Assembly (NCBI GenBank): GCA_003223025.1
Contig: QHXR01000002.1
Coordinates: forward strand, 1-64,000
Reading direction: 5' to 3'
DNA from: Acidobacteriota bacterium
GTDB lineage: Bacteria > Acidobacteriota > Blastocatellia > Pyrinomonadales > Pyrinomonadaceae
DNA length: 64,000 nucleotides
Made by a program: the position numbers and the translations under genes. The notes beneath the pieces were generated by a model. It was not told the DNA's origin. It saw only the letters and a list, made by a program, of their open reading frames with translations, and searched no databases. Of the stretch, positions 1 to 8,530 are shown in pieces. The number at the start of each line of letters is the position of its first letter. The first letter of the stretch is position 1.

Positions 1-162
1 AGGATATCCAAGGCCGAAACCATGGCAATCACTGAGTCGCGTATGTCTGTACGCGGCGAACAGAAGGAACCGGTTACCCCTGCTAATGGCTCAATCTTCA
101 GACAGATCGAGCCTTCAAAAGCTTCGGTGAAACGGCCTGAGACTAGATTAGGAGATAAAATC

Positions 163-867
163 ATGAACAAAAGAGACCTGAAAAGTGCCGATAACAAGGA
201 CCAAATCGAGAGTTCCCCGACACCGGATCGCGACAATGTGCTCGAATTCTCGGCCACCTTGCGTGAATTAAAGAAGCAAGTCGATCCCACTCTCGTGAAG
301 CAGCGCGAGGGATGGCGGGACCGGAACGGAAACGTGCGGATGGTCGAATATGTCGAGTGGCACACGGTCGCGGACATACTCGACGAGGCGGCTCCAAACT
401 GGGCACATACGGTAAAGGATATTCGCCAGATCGGTGATCTGATGACCGTAACGGTCGCTATCACGATCGACGGTGTCACTCGCGAAGGTATCGGTACAGG
501 TCCGGCTCAGAGTGAGATCGGCATCAAGAAAGCGGAGCACGACGCTCTAAAGCGTGCGGCGGTCAAATTCGGAATTGCCCGTGAGCTTTATAAGAAAGAA
601 TCGGATGCCATCGAAAACGAAACTGCGGTGACGAATAATGGCGTCCAGGACTTCCCGACCGATCCTATTGCTCGAAGTCTCGGCGAGCTTGTAACCGCGA
701 AGCAGCTTGGAATGATCCGGGCGATCGCAAGAGAGGCCAATATCGATCCGGACGAGGAGTGCAATAACGTGATGAGGTGCTCGACCGATGAGCTGAGTAA
801 GCGAGCTGCGTCGTCTCTGATCGAGCATCTTCAAAGTATCAAGCTTCCTCTTCGGAGAGTGAGCTGA
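163..867 (+). CDS. Rad52-family single-strand annealing protein
   Basis: A Rad52/Rad22-like DNA repair protein of 234 residues, expected to bind single-stranded DNA and promote annealing in recombination or repair. Residues about 29-145 carry the family pattern: a leading LRELKKQVDP segment, a WHTVADILDEAAP stretch, the GIGTG turn near 109-113, and the KKAEHDALKRAAVKFGIAR helix. A linker leads to a C-terminal helical domain (about 170-226, TAKQLGMIRAIAREAN, then STDELSKRAASSLIEHL) of the kind found on plasmid and phage annealing proteins. The start at 163 is chosen because AGGAG at 150-154 is well placed before it. The same frame is open to the window edge (an ATG lies at 22), so a longer N-terminus cannot be excluded. 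No other phage-like gene is nearby. The family call is firm; the start is less so. Confidence 0.85.
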   Translation: MNKRDLKSADNKDQIESSPTPDRDNVLEFSATLRELKKQVDPTLVKQREGWRDRNGNVRMVEYVEWHTVADILDEAAPNWAHTVKDIRQIGDLMTVTVAITIDGVTREGIGTGPAQSEIGIKKAEHDALKRAAVKFGIARELYKKESDAIENETAVTNNGVQDFPTDPIARSLGELVTAKQLGMIRAIAREANIDPDEECNNVMRCSTDELSKRAASSLIEHLQSIKLPLRRVS

Positions 868-893
868 GGATCTAGAAATTCTCCCACCCACAT

Positions 894-960
894 GTTTTGA
901 GTTGTGACAGACCCGTCCTGTTTTCTCCAAGAAACAGAAACCTCACTCACAACTCAAAAC
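894..960. repeat. Inverted heptamer pair around a small hairpin
   Basis: A perfect 14-base inverted repeat: GTTTTGA plus GTTGTGA at 894-907, mirrored at 947-960. It encloses a second hairpin (CTGTTT at about 919 with AAACAG at about 933). It sits between the Rad52 gene and the next gene and belongs to the heptamer-array class seen elsewhere in the window. The word GTTTTGA returns at 41433. Confidence 0.7.
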
Positions 961-1020
961 TCCCCCACCTTCGCCCTTCCGGTCGTATTCCTCCAGTGCT
1001 AAACTCTCTCCAGAATCGTC

Positions 1021-1482
1021 ATGAGCCTCGATCAAAAATTGTCAGATCTTATCGGAACGTGGAAAGGGACAAACAGACTTTTCGTTCCGTGGATGACCGA
1101 GAAGATAAAGGAATCCGAGACAACGGCGACCGTTCATTCAAAAATGAATAGGCAGTTCCTCTCGATCGAATACGCGTGGTCGTTTGATGGTGAACCGCAG
1201 GAAGGATTGCTGATTGTCGGGTGCGATCCGAAATCCGACGCCGTGCAGGCCGTGTGGACGGACTCGTGGCACTCGAAAGATGTGCTTATGCTTTGTAACG
1301 GCAAGGCCGCGAGCGACGGATCGATCTCCGTCTTCGGACAATACGCAGTGCCGGATCATCCCGACTGGGGATGGCGTACTGAGATCATTCCCGCCGGAGA
1401 TCACTTTAGATATCTGATGTACAACGTTACTCCGGAGGGAGCAGCCGAGATCGCGGTAGAAACCGACTTTACGCGGATCTAG
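1021..1482 (+). CDS. DUF1579-like small protein
   Basis: A 153-residue protein without signal peptide or membrane segment. It opens with LSDLIGTWKGTNRLF and ends with an ETDFTRI strand, and its spacing of beta strands resembles the lipocalin-like DUF1579 family, whose biochemical role is not established. A glycine/tryptophan entry motif (GTWKG) typical of small-ligand beta barrels is visible near residues 12-16. The 3' end overlaps by 4 bases the convergent M16 gene, so the two genes share a stop region with no room for a terminator. Function is unknown; binding of a small hydrophobic ligand is only a guess from the fold type. Confidence 0.7.
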   Translation: MSLDQKLSDLIGTWKGTNRLFVPWMTEKIKESETTATVHSKMNRQFLSIEYAWSFDGEPQEGLLIVGCDPKSDAVQAVWTDSWHSKDVLMLCNGKAASDGSISVFGQYAVPDHPDWGWRTEIIPAGDHFRYLMYNVTPEGAAEIAVETDFTRI

Positions 1483-3224
1483 CTTACTCGTTTTCCCTCG
1501 AAAGCAAGCGACTCAGGAATGATCGCGGTCGATAAAGTCCCGCTCATCGAATCCCCGTCAACGACTCCACTTATCACAAAGTCTACCGACTGTCCCTGGA
1601 TCTCGGTGCTCGCCGTCGCACTGACTTTCTTTCCTTTTACGGATCCGTCTTCAATATTTCCGCCGCCAAGCACGGTCTCAATTTTTCCCGAGATCTTCTC
1701 GTCGTTTTGATCGAGCGTCAAAGTCACCGGGACGCTTTGTCCTTGAAAATCGAGGGCGAGCTCCCACGTTCCCTTAACGACCGCGGTCTCCTCATCGGAC
1801 TGTTGTTCGAAGCTTCCTATATCCATACTTCTGCCTTCCGTATCAAAAATATCTATCCGTTCAGCATAGCTGCGAGCTTGGGCGAGAACATCCTGAGCAT
1901 CGCCGACGACAACGATCGCCAGGTCGTCCGGATGAATGTACTTTTTCGCGACGGCCTGTACGTCCTCGAGCGTTACCGCTTCGATGTTGTCCCGGTATGT
2001 CTGAAGATAGTCGTCCGGCAGCTCGTACAATTGTTGATTCACGATCAGATTCGTCAAACCTTCCTGCGTCTCCGCCCTGATCGGAAAAACTCCGGTAAGA
2101 AAATTCTTCGCATCGGTGATCTCTTGTTCGGAAACCAGATCGGTCCGAATGCGTTCGAGCTCGTAGAAGAACTCCCGGAGCGAGTCGCCGGTGACCGCAG
2201 TTCGTACTTCGGCAGTCGCTTCGAAGTCACCCGCGAGCCGTCGCACGTCGAGCCGGGTATAAGCACCGTATGTGTAGCCTTTCTCTTCGCGAAGGTTCAT
2301 GAACACACGCGACGACGCACCCGCGCCGAGGATTTGATTCATGACGATAGCCGGGAAATAATCCGGACTGTTACGTTCAAACGCGAGGTTCGCGAGAACG
2401 ATATTCGACTGCGCCGAGCCGGGCCGATCGACGATCGTCAGCGATCTTTCTTTGCGCTTGGGAGGCGACGCAACGGACGGCACAGCCACATCACCAGATT
2501 TCCACGAGCCGAAATGTTCGCTGACCTCCTTGAGAAAATCGTCGCCCTCGATGTCCCCCACGGCGATCAGAATCGCATCATTCGGAAGCAGTTTCTTCGC
2601 GTAATAGTCCGACAAGAATTCGCGCGAGAATTGTTCGACGTCGGCCGGTGTCGGAGATATTCTCGCGTAAGGATGTTCACCGTATAGGATCCGCGCGACT
2701 TGCTCATTCGCAAGGAAACCGGGCTGTGACCGTTGAAACTTTAGATGCTCGAGCGTATTTCGCCTGTAAAGATCGAGCTCACTTTCGGGAAACGTCGCAC
2801 GAAAAGTGATCTCTGCGATCAACTGCAGAACCTCCGATCCGTAGATCGACAGCGAAGAACCCGCGACAACAAAGAAATCTTCGGACGCGCTCGCCGAGAG
2901 ATTCGCGCCGAGACGCTCTACCTTTTCGGCGAGCTCGCGGCTGCTGTAATTCAGCGTGCCTTCCGTCAACATCGATGCCATCGCCGATGTGATACCGATC
3001 TGCCCTTCAGGATCAGCAGAGTCGCCCGAAAGAAATGCAAGACGATAGCTGACAAGCGGCAGACGCCGGTCGGAAAGGATCACCACCTTTAATCCGTTAT
3101 CAAGTGTCGTAACGCTCGGCTGCGGCACGTTGAAGGGCGCCGGCTGCAAGGGCGCCGGCACTGTTTTCCTGATTGCCTGTGTCATAGTTTGGAAAGAATC
3201 TTTATGATGCCGCAGCATCGACAT
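1479..3224 (-). CDS. M16-family peptidase homologue, non-catalytic, with C-terminal beta domain
   Basis: A pitrilysin/processing-peptidase (M16) homologue with no zinc site: where HxxEH is expected the sequence reads ITSAMASMLTEGT, so it is presumably the non-catalytic partner subunit. The first ~430 residues give the two M16 half-domains (LDNGLKVVILSD near the N-terminus; REEKGYTYGAYTRLD in the second half). About 100 extra residues follow (from GTWELALDFQGQ to the end), an all-beta domain like those found on acidobacterial amidohydrolases and M16 proteins. The gene follows the catalytic M16 gene and overlaps its 3' end by 23 bases if the start at 3224 is used (AGGA upstream); the alternative ATG at 3185 would leave a 16-base gap. 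No signal peptide is seen. Likely role: one half of a two-subunit M16 peptidase. Confidence 0.85.
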   Translation of the reverse strand: MSMLRHHKDSFQTMTQAIRKTVPAPLQPAPFNVPQPSVTTLDNGLKVVILSDRRLPLVSYRLAFLSGDSADPEGQIGITSAMASMLTEGTLNYSSRELAEKVERLGANLSASASEDFFVVAGSSLSIYGSEVLQLIAEITFRATFPESELDLYRRNTLEHLKFQRSQPGFLANEQVARILYGEHPYARISPTPADVEQFSREFLSDYYAKKLLPNDAILIAVGDIEGDDFLKEVSEHFGSWKSGDVAVPSVASPPKRKERSLTIVDRPGSAQSNIVLANLAFERNSPDYFPAIVMNQILGAGASSRVFMNLREEKGYTYGAYTRLDVRRLAGDFEATAEVRTAVTGDSLREFFYELERIRTDLVSEQEITDAKNFLTGVFPIRAETQEGLTNLIVNQQLYELPDDYLQTYRDNIEAVTLEDVQAVAKKYIHPDDLAIVVVGDAQDVLAQARSYAERIDIFDTEGRSMDIGSFEQQSDEETAVVKGTWELALDFQGQSVPVTLTLDQNDEKISGKIETVLGGGNIEDGSVKGKKVSATASTEIQGQSVDFVISGVVDGDSMSGTLSTAIIPESLAFEGKRVS

Positions 3225-4503
3225 GCCCGTTTTTTCCTGCCGGAACAACATCCAGCAACGCCCGGTTCTGAGTATTTAGAAATGTCTGGACTGCATTTCT
3301 GATCTGCTCGGGCGTAATTGCGAGAAGCTCGTCGAGATCGCTGTTTATCAACTCCGGATCTCCGTCATAGAGTGCATACTCGGCGATCTGTTGAGCACGC
3401 GTCATCGATGACTGCCGCATCCGAACGGCATCATTTATGAGCTGATTGTGAAGCTTTTGCATTTCCTCGGCCGTGGGCCCGTCGGTCGCGACATGCCCGA
3501 TCTCCGTCATGATAATGTCCCGGATCCGGCTCAGATCTTTGTCGGGTTTTGGGATCGCGCCTACAAAAATGCTCGACGGTCCGCGACGCTCGTCGGTAAA
3601 ACCAAATAGTTGAATTACCGACTCATCACCCTTCACAAGCTTTTGATAAAGCCGCGAACTTTCGCCGTCGTACAAAAGTTTTCCCGCGAGATAGAGCGCA
3701 TTAAATTCCGGCGAACGACGCTTTGGAATTTTCCAGCCGATGAGAAAAGCCGGAAACGGTGCGAGTTTGTCTTCCCATTCGCGATACGTTTGCGCGACCT
3801 CGACCGGTTCGGTCACGTCGAGCTCCGGAGGCGGGGATTGCGACGGAATGTCACCAAAATAAGTTTCGACCAACTGCTTCGCTGTGTCAGGCTCGAACGA
3901 GCCGGAGAGGACAAGGACCGCGTTGTTCGGTGCGTAGTAGATGCGAAAGAACTCCTGAACGTCTTCGACCGTCGCATCGTCAAGATGCTCCATGGATCCG
4001 ATCGTCGAGTGAGAATTTGCGAAGTTGCGAAAGATCATCTCGTTGATCAGGTCGAAGATCTGGCCGTATGGCTGATTGTCGTAACGCAACCGCTTCTCTT
4101 CTTTCACTGCCTCGCGCTGATTGTCGAGATTCTCCTGCGTCACCGCAAGCGAGCGCATCCGGTCTGACTCGAGCCACAACGCGAGCGGCAGCTGACTCGC
4201 AGGAAGCGTTTCAAAATAATTTGTCCGTTCGCTCGACGTCGTTCCGTTCATCGTCCCGCCGGCTTTCATGATGAACTGAAAGTGCTCCGCCTTCTTCACG
4301 TTCTCCGAGCCCTGAAACATCATGTGCTCGAACAGATGAGCGAATCCGGTCCGGCCTTCTCGTTCGTTTCGCGAACCCACGTTGTAATAAACAGCCACGG
4401 CGACGACCGGCACCGCTTCGTCACGATTGAGAACAACCCGAAGACCGTTGCTGAGCGAATATTCCTCTATCTCGAGAGGAGGAAGCTGAAATGATTCAGA
4501 CAT
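3202..4503 (-). CDS. M16-family zinc metallopeptidase, catalytic subunit
   Basis: A catalytic M16 peptidase of 433 residues. The inverted zinc motif HLFEH is complete (His56, Glu59, His60), and the third ligand is expected in the NQREAVKEEKR helix about 70-80 residues later. A second M16 half-domain with the family's Arg/Tyr loop is replaced here by SRLYQKLVKGDES. The start at 4503 (MSESFQ) is preferred; an in-frame ATG at 4548 would add 15 residues without conserved content, and neither has a clear Shine-Dalgarno. No signal peptide is visible, unlike many M16 relatives, so the pair probably works in the cytoplasm or is exported by a route not visible here. Together with the downstream HxxEH-less homologue it forms the split alpha/beta arrangement known for mitochondrial-type processing peptidases. 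Confidence 0.92.
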   Translation of the reverse strand: MSESFQLPPLEIEEYSLSNGLRVVLNRDEAVPVVAVAVYYNVGSRNEREGRTGFAHLFEHMMFQGSENVKKAEHFQFIMKAGGTMNGTTSSERTNYFETLPASQLPLALWLESDRMRSLAVTQENLDNQREAVKEEKRLRYDNQPYGQIFDLINEMIFRNFANSHSTIGSMEHLDDATVEDVQEFFRIYYAPNNAVLVLSGSFEPDTAKQLVETYFGDIPSQSPPPELDVTEPVEVAQTYREWEDKLAPFPAFLIGWKIPKRRSPEFNALYLAGKLLYDGESSRLYQKLVKGDESVIQLFGFTDERRGPSSIFVGAIPKPDKDLSRIRDIIMTEIGHVATDGPTAEEMQKLHNQLINDAVRMRQSSMTRAQQIAEYALYDGDPELINSDLDELLAITPEQIRNAVQTFLNTQNRALLDVVPAGKNGHVDAAAS

Positions 4504-4725
4504 AGATTTTCTAGAAATTATGAAATCACTTTGAAGGACCAAATGCAAAATAGTTCAGAAATGAAATTAGTTTTCGAGTATGTATGCCGCTATACAGAAG
4601 GGCAAAGAACGACGATGTTAGGCTGAGTTCGAATTCCTTTTGATTCATCGCGGTCACAATACGCGCTTTTACGGTGTCTCTTTTCTAGGGTGGGAGGCAC
4701 CTTTTTTTGTGTCCGCCCGCCAAGC

Positions 4726-5523
4726 TCATTCTTTGGTTTTCATTTCATTTTGCCGGGCGATCGAATAAAGGGCCGACTTAACCTGGAACGGAGTAAGTTC
4801 GGGATGAGTTTCGAGCAGCCGCGCGATCACTCCGACGACATGCGGACACGCAAAGCTATTCCCGGTCAGATTCCGATAGCCTCCGTTCGGCCACGCCGTT
4901 CTGACGTTGACGCCCGGAGCCGTGATCTCGATAACCTCGCCAAAGCGAAATCCGAAGTTCAAAGGATCCGTCTCCGTGCTCTTCACGACCGAGATAAGCG
5001 AAGACGAAAAGATCGATGGAAAACTCGGCTGCGGAAGATTGTTCGCGGCCGCGACAACGACACATCCTGCCTGATAAGCGCGGTCAAGCAGATCGTGCAG
5101 AGGTGCGAAGAACTGCGGCTTCGTCGTTCCGAGGCTTAGATTGATGATCTGATACCGCTGTTTTATGGCGTACTCGAGTCCACCGAGAAATGCTTGCCCA
5201 TCGCCGAGTCCGCCCGAGCCGAGGACCTTGACACTGTAAATCTTCGCTTCGTTAGCAACGCCGATCACAATTCCCGCGCACGCAGTTCCATGGCCGGCAG
5301 AATCGCCGGCGTCGGAAGGCTCGAAGACCACACGCTTCCCTTCCAATCTGGCTTCAACCGACTCGACGATCTTTCCTTTGAGATCCGGATGCGATCCATC
5401 GATACCGCTATCGATTATCGCGATGGTGACTTCGCGCCCGGTCGCATGCTTCCACTCATCGCCTATTTGGAAGGGAGTCGCGCCAGAAGTAAGGACTGCG
5501 GCCATGTCGGAAGAAGATGTCAT
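4726..5523 (-). CDS. S8 family subtilisin-like serine peptidase, no signal or prodomain
   Basis: A compact subtilase of 265 residues. The full triad is present: Asp38 in AIIDSGI, His78 in GHGTACAGI and Ser223 in GNSFACPHVVG, with the oxyanion-hole Asn at about 161 (AAANN). There is no signal peptide and only about 25 residues before the catalytic core, so no room for a classical inhibitory prodomain; this is the architecture of intracellular or specialised regulatory subtilases. It lies 63 bases downstream of, and in the same direction as, a GAF-domain gene, and the two are probably co-transcribed. The substrate is unknown. The C-terminus ends soon after the Ser helix, which is short for the family but leaves the core intact. 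Confidence 0.92.
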   Translation of the reverse strand: MTSSSDMAAVLTSGATPFQIGDEWKHATGREVTIAIIDSGIDGSHPDLKGKIVESVEARLEGKRVVFEPSDAGDSAGHGTACAGIVIGVANEAKIYSVKVLGSGGLGDGQAFLGGLEYAIKQRYQIINLSLGTTKPQFFAPLHDLLDRAYQAGCVVVAAANNLPQPSFPSIFSSSLISVVKSTETDPLNFGFRFGEVIEITAPGVNVRTAWPNGGYRNLTGNSFACPHVVGVIARLLETHPELTPFQVKSALYSIARQNEMKTKE

Positions 5524-5586
5524 CTATCTCTAAACAAATGGGAGGAAAGAACGATTCATCTGTGGTGGAAAAATTAATGATTCTTT

Positions 5587-6375
5587 CTACAAACTCAGAA
5601 AGCTGGTATCCCCGCGACCGTTCGAGAATCTTAGGATCGAGTCCAATACTTCCCGGCAAAGATTTCTCTCAGCCTCACCGCGACTCGCGATCTCTCGTAT
5701 CAAAACGGCAAGATCCATCATCTCGCGATGCTCGGCTGAGCTTCGCAGATTTCCGAGCCACGAACGGACCTCATCGATGTTCATCTCCGAGTCGGTATTG
5801 ACGACCTTCTCTCCGAGATCGCGAAATAACTTCGCGGATTCGTAGGCGTTTACAAGCGACGCGATCGCATCAGCAAAAAGCGCCGCCTTGTCCATCTCAT
5901 CGGGGGTGAAAGGTTCATGCGGGGGATTTCCTGATCGATTGATATATTCCAGAACCCCGATCATCTCGCCGTTGTGGCGCAGTGGCGTCGCGAGGATCAT
6001 CTCGGTCGAGTAGCCCGTCTTCTTATCTACTTCCGGATAAAAACTCACTTCCATATCAACATCGGCAACGGCCATGGGCTGACCGGATGACATGACGAAT
6101 CCGGCGATGCCCTTCCCCGCAGGAATCTTCAGATCGAGAAGTTGCTCGGCGACCTCGCCTGTCGCGGCGAGAAACTTCAGATCGCCTTCGGCTCCGTCGC
6201 GGATCAGGACCGACGCCTCGCGTGCGCCGACTTCCGCGGCCGAGACCGCAAGAATATCTCGGATCGAAGCGGTCAATGGTTCCGTCAGCAGATTCGCGAT
6301 GTCGACGGTCTCGATCAGTCTGCGAAGCTTTATATTCAGATTCTCGTCTTCGGGCATATTAAAGATTCTACGCAT
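5587..6375 (-). CDS. GAF-domain sensor-like protein
   Basis: A 262-residue cytosolic protein. Residues about 25-170 form a GAF domain (LKIPAGKGIAGFVMSSGQPMA is the typical core, then LATPLRHNGEMIGVLEYINR). The remaining ~90 residues are helical and charged, with no kinase, cyclase or DNA-binding motif, so the output is not a standard two-component one. It precedes a subtilase gene on the same strand. A plausible model is that the GAF protein senses a small ligand or redox state and acts on the protease, but nothing in the sequence proves contact. Start at 6375 has no clear ribosome-binding site; the in-frame ATG at 6357 (MPEDEN) is an equal candidate. Confidence 0.85.
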   Translation of the reverse strand: MRRIFNMPEDENLNIKLRRLIETVDIANLLTEPLTASIRDILAVSAAEVGAREASVLIRDGAEGDLKFLAATGEVAEQLLDLKIPAGKGIAGFVMSSGQPMAVADVDMEVSFYPEVDKKTGYSTEMILATPLRHNGEMIGVLEYINRSGNPPHEPFTPDEMDKAALFADAIASLVNAYESAKLFRDLGEKVVNTDSEMNIDEVRSWLGNLRSSAEHREMMDLAVLIREIASRGEAERNLCREVLDSILRFSNGRGDTSFLSL

Positions 6376-6570
6376 AATCGCGACGCATTCAACTCTTTGT
6401 AATTGCGTAAGTAATTAATGGAAGTTCGTGGCCATTCGAGCTTTTAGAAAGCCATATTAGATAAGAATATCCGGCACCGTGCGGAAATGGCGCTTAACGA
6501 TTCGTTTTTTGCATCATTCGCCAAACGTTAGTGAAAGTGCGTCGCTCGGAAGGCCGTCTCCGTTGGAACC

Positions 6571-8328
6571 ATGAAGAAATTTCTGAGTTTCGCCTGCGCT
6601 TATTGTATCTTCGCCGTCGTTTCTGCGAACGCGCAGTCCCTCCCGAAGTCGAATGCCGCAGATCCGTTCGCCATCGATCGCGGTTCGTCATTCTCCGCCT
6701 CGACGGCCAAACGCACTGTGGGTACCGAAGTCATTCCGGCGTCAGCGGCTCATGCAAAGATCGTTTCAGACTTTGAGCAGGCTCTCGGATTATTGAAGAA
6801 GTACTACGTCAACTCTTCGCGTCTCAGTTCGGCCGAGCTGACCAAGTCGTCGATCACCTCGATGCTCGAGGAGCTCGATCCGCACTCCAGCTACTTCGAT
6901 CCATCAGAATTCAGCGAGCTCCTCGGCGAACAGGACAGCGAATACTCGGGCACCGGATCGACGATTTCAAATTACGCGAAAAACGGTATCAACGAAACGT
7001 ACGTGATCTCGACGCATCCCGATTCCGCCGCCGCAAAAGCAAGTTTGCAATACGGAGATCGGATAGTAGCCGTCAATGGTTCACCGGCAAGCGGGCTTGG
7101 ATCCGAGACGGTTCGCGACCGAGTGCGCGGGCCTCGCGGAAGTATCGTTAGTTTGACGATCGAGAGAGCCTCGACGGGACGTATCGAGACACTCGAGCTT
7201 CGACGCGATCGTATCTTCCAACCGACGCTGCCGAATTTTTTTATCGTCCGCGACGGCGTCGGATACATCGATCTTTCGGAAGGGTTCAGTCACACCACTT
7301 CGACGGAATTCGCGGCCGCTCTCAAGGAACTGCATCGTCGCGGAATGTCATCTCTGATCCTCGATCTACGCGGGAATACCGGCGGGATCCTGGATCAGGC
7401 AATCATGGTAGCTGAGGAATTTCTTCCGGCGGGCAGCTCGATCATCTCGCAGAAGGGCCGTTCGTCTTTCGATAACCGGGAATGGCGTTCCGCGAATCGA
7501 ACACCGGAAAACGTGCCGCTCGTCGTTCTCGTCAACGACCGGACGGCGTCGGCATCCGAGGTTGTCGCAGGTGCATTGCAGGACAACGATCGTGCTCTCA
7601 TCATGGGTCAGACGACATTCGGAAAGGGACTGGTGCAGAATGTCGTCGGTCTTCCGGCAGGTTCCGGTCTCACGCTGACCACGGCTCGCTATTTCACGCC
7701 GTCGGGCCGCTCGATCCAACGGACATACTCGAGTTCCGGGATGTACGACTATTTCAATCATCGATCCGCGACGAGCGGCGAGCATGCGGCCACACACACG
7801 ATCACGAACCGTCCGGTTTTTGGCGGGAACGGAATTGCACCGGACGAGCCGCTGGAAACGGAAAGGTTCGATGCGCAAAACGCTAGACTGCTCGATCCGA
7901 TCTTCTTCTTTATTCGCGACTTACTGAATCCGCGAACGTCTGCGACAGGCAGCTCGATTACGTTGAAAGATCAGGTGCGGCAGTCGATCATCTTTGGAAA
8001 CGCGCTTCCCGATCAGGACGACCTCGTGCGTAAATTCGGTGACTTTGCGAAGTCTGCGAAGTTCAATGTTTCGGATGACGTCATTCGAAGCAAAGCCCGG
8101 TTCATATCGAGCCGTTTGAACTATGAGCTCGCACTAGCCGCATTTGGTCCGGAATCCGCGAAGCGAATGCAGATCGCCGCAGATATTGAAATCCAGCGGG
8201 CGATCGAAGCTCTGCCGAAGGCCGCGACACTCGCGGAGAACGCACGGCGAGCACGATTCGCGATCGACAATAAAAAAGCCCGTCGGGTCGCATTCCCGAC
8301 GGGGCAAGGTAGAAACAGGAGGAATTAG
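6571..8328 (+). CDS. S41 family C-terminal processing peptidase (Ctp/Prc type)
   Basis: A secreted carboxyl-terminal processing protease of 585 residues. A signal peptide (MKKFLSFACAYCIFAVVSANA) is followed by the S41 N-terminal helical region (LEELDPHSSYFDPSEF), a PDZ domain (about residues 125-210, IVAVNGSPASGL) and the S41 core. The Ser/Lys dyad is complete: Ser327 in TASASEVVAG and Lys352 in TFGKGLVQ, 25 residues apart as in CtpA. The protein likely trims or degrades envelope proteins in the periplasm. It stands alone, divergent from the GAF/subtilase pair. Its last ~17 codons overlap a GC-rich hairpin with an A tract that would terminate transcription on the opposite strand, so the C-terminal tail (RRVAFPTGQGRNRRN) is probably not a functional domain. 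Confidence 0.93.
   Translation: MKKFLSFACAYCIFAVVSANAQSLPKSNAADPFAIDRGSSFSASTAKRTVGTEVIPASAAHAKIVSDFEQALGLLKKYYVNSSRLSSAELTKSSITSMLEELDPHSSYFDPSEFSELLGEQDSEYSGTGSTISNYAKNGINETYVISTHPDSAAAKASLQYGDRIVAVNGSPASGLGSETVRDRVRGPRGSIVSLTIERASTGRIETLELRRDRIFQPTLPNFFIVRDGVGYIDLSEGFSHTTSTEFAAALKELHRRGMSSLILDLRGNTGGILDQAIMVAEEFLPAGSSIISQKGRSSFDNREWRSANRTPENVPLVVLVNDRTASASEVVAGALQDNDRALIMGQTTFGKGLVQNVVGLPAGSGLTLTTARYFTPSGRSIQRTYSSSGMYDYFNHRSATSGEHAATHTITNRPVFGGNGIAPDEPLETERFDAQNARLLDPIFFFIRDLLNPRTSATGSSITLKDQVRQSIIFGNALPDQDDLVRKFGDFAKSAKFNVSDDVIRSKARFISSRLNYELALAAFGPESAKRMQIAADIEIQRAIEALPKAATLAENARRARFAIDNKKARRVAFPTGQGRNRRN
8273..8303 (-). terminator. Minus-strand intrinsic terminator inside the 3' end of the S41 gene
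   Basis: CCCGTCGGG at 8279-8287 pairs with CCCGACGGG at 8295-8303 over a 7-base loop. The six A residues just before it on the plus strand give a U tract on the minus-strand transcript. It would stop read-through from the TonB-receptor gene entering the convergent S41 gene, and it lies within coding sequence. Confidence 0.7.
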
Positions 8329-8428
8329 AAAGGCTTGTGGTGCCGACGAACCTGGATAAGCCTCGCGGCGCGGCTTTCTTACTCAATTAAAGTGATGCCC
8401 GTAAAAACGGATGCGTTGCTTCGTGATG

Positions 8429-8467
8429 AAAAAATCCCCGTCAGAAAATCTGGCGGGGATTTTTTTA
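8429..8467. terminator. Bidirectional intrinsic terminator
   Basis: ATCCCCGtCAGA and TCTGgCGGGGAT form a 12-base stem with one G-T wobble, flanked by A6 on the left and T7 on the right. It lies between the convergent S41 and TonB-receptor genes and fits both. A further hairpin (GCCCGG at about 8496 with CCGGGC at about 8508) lies closer to the receptor stop codon. Confidence 0.88.
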
Positions 8468-8530
8468 TGTACATCAGGAGGTTTGCAAAACCTTGCCCGG
8501 ATCACTCCGGGCGAGCTTAATTAAATCCCG

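Noticed and set aside
163-867. Prophage or plasmid remnant suggested by a Rad52-type annealing protein
   Set aside because: No other phage, plasmid or integrase gene lies within the first 10 kb, and chromosomal Rad52-like proteins are known in this group.
1707-2687. 326-codon plus-strand open frame
   Set aside because: Antisense shadow of the M16 gene, which has clear family motifs on the other strand; this frame has no recognisable domain.
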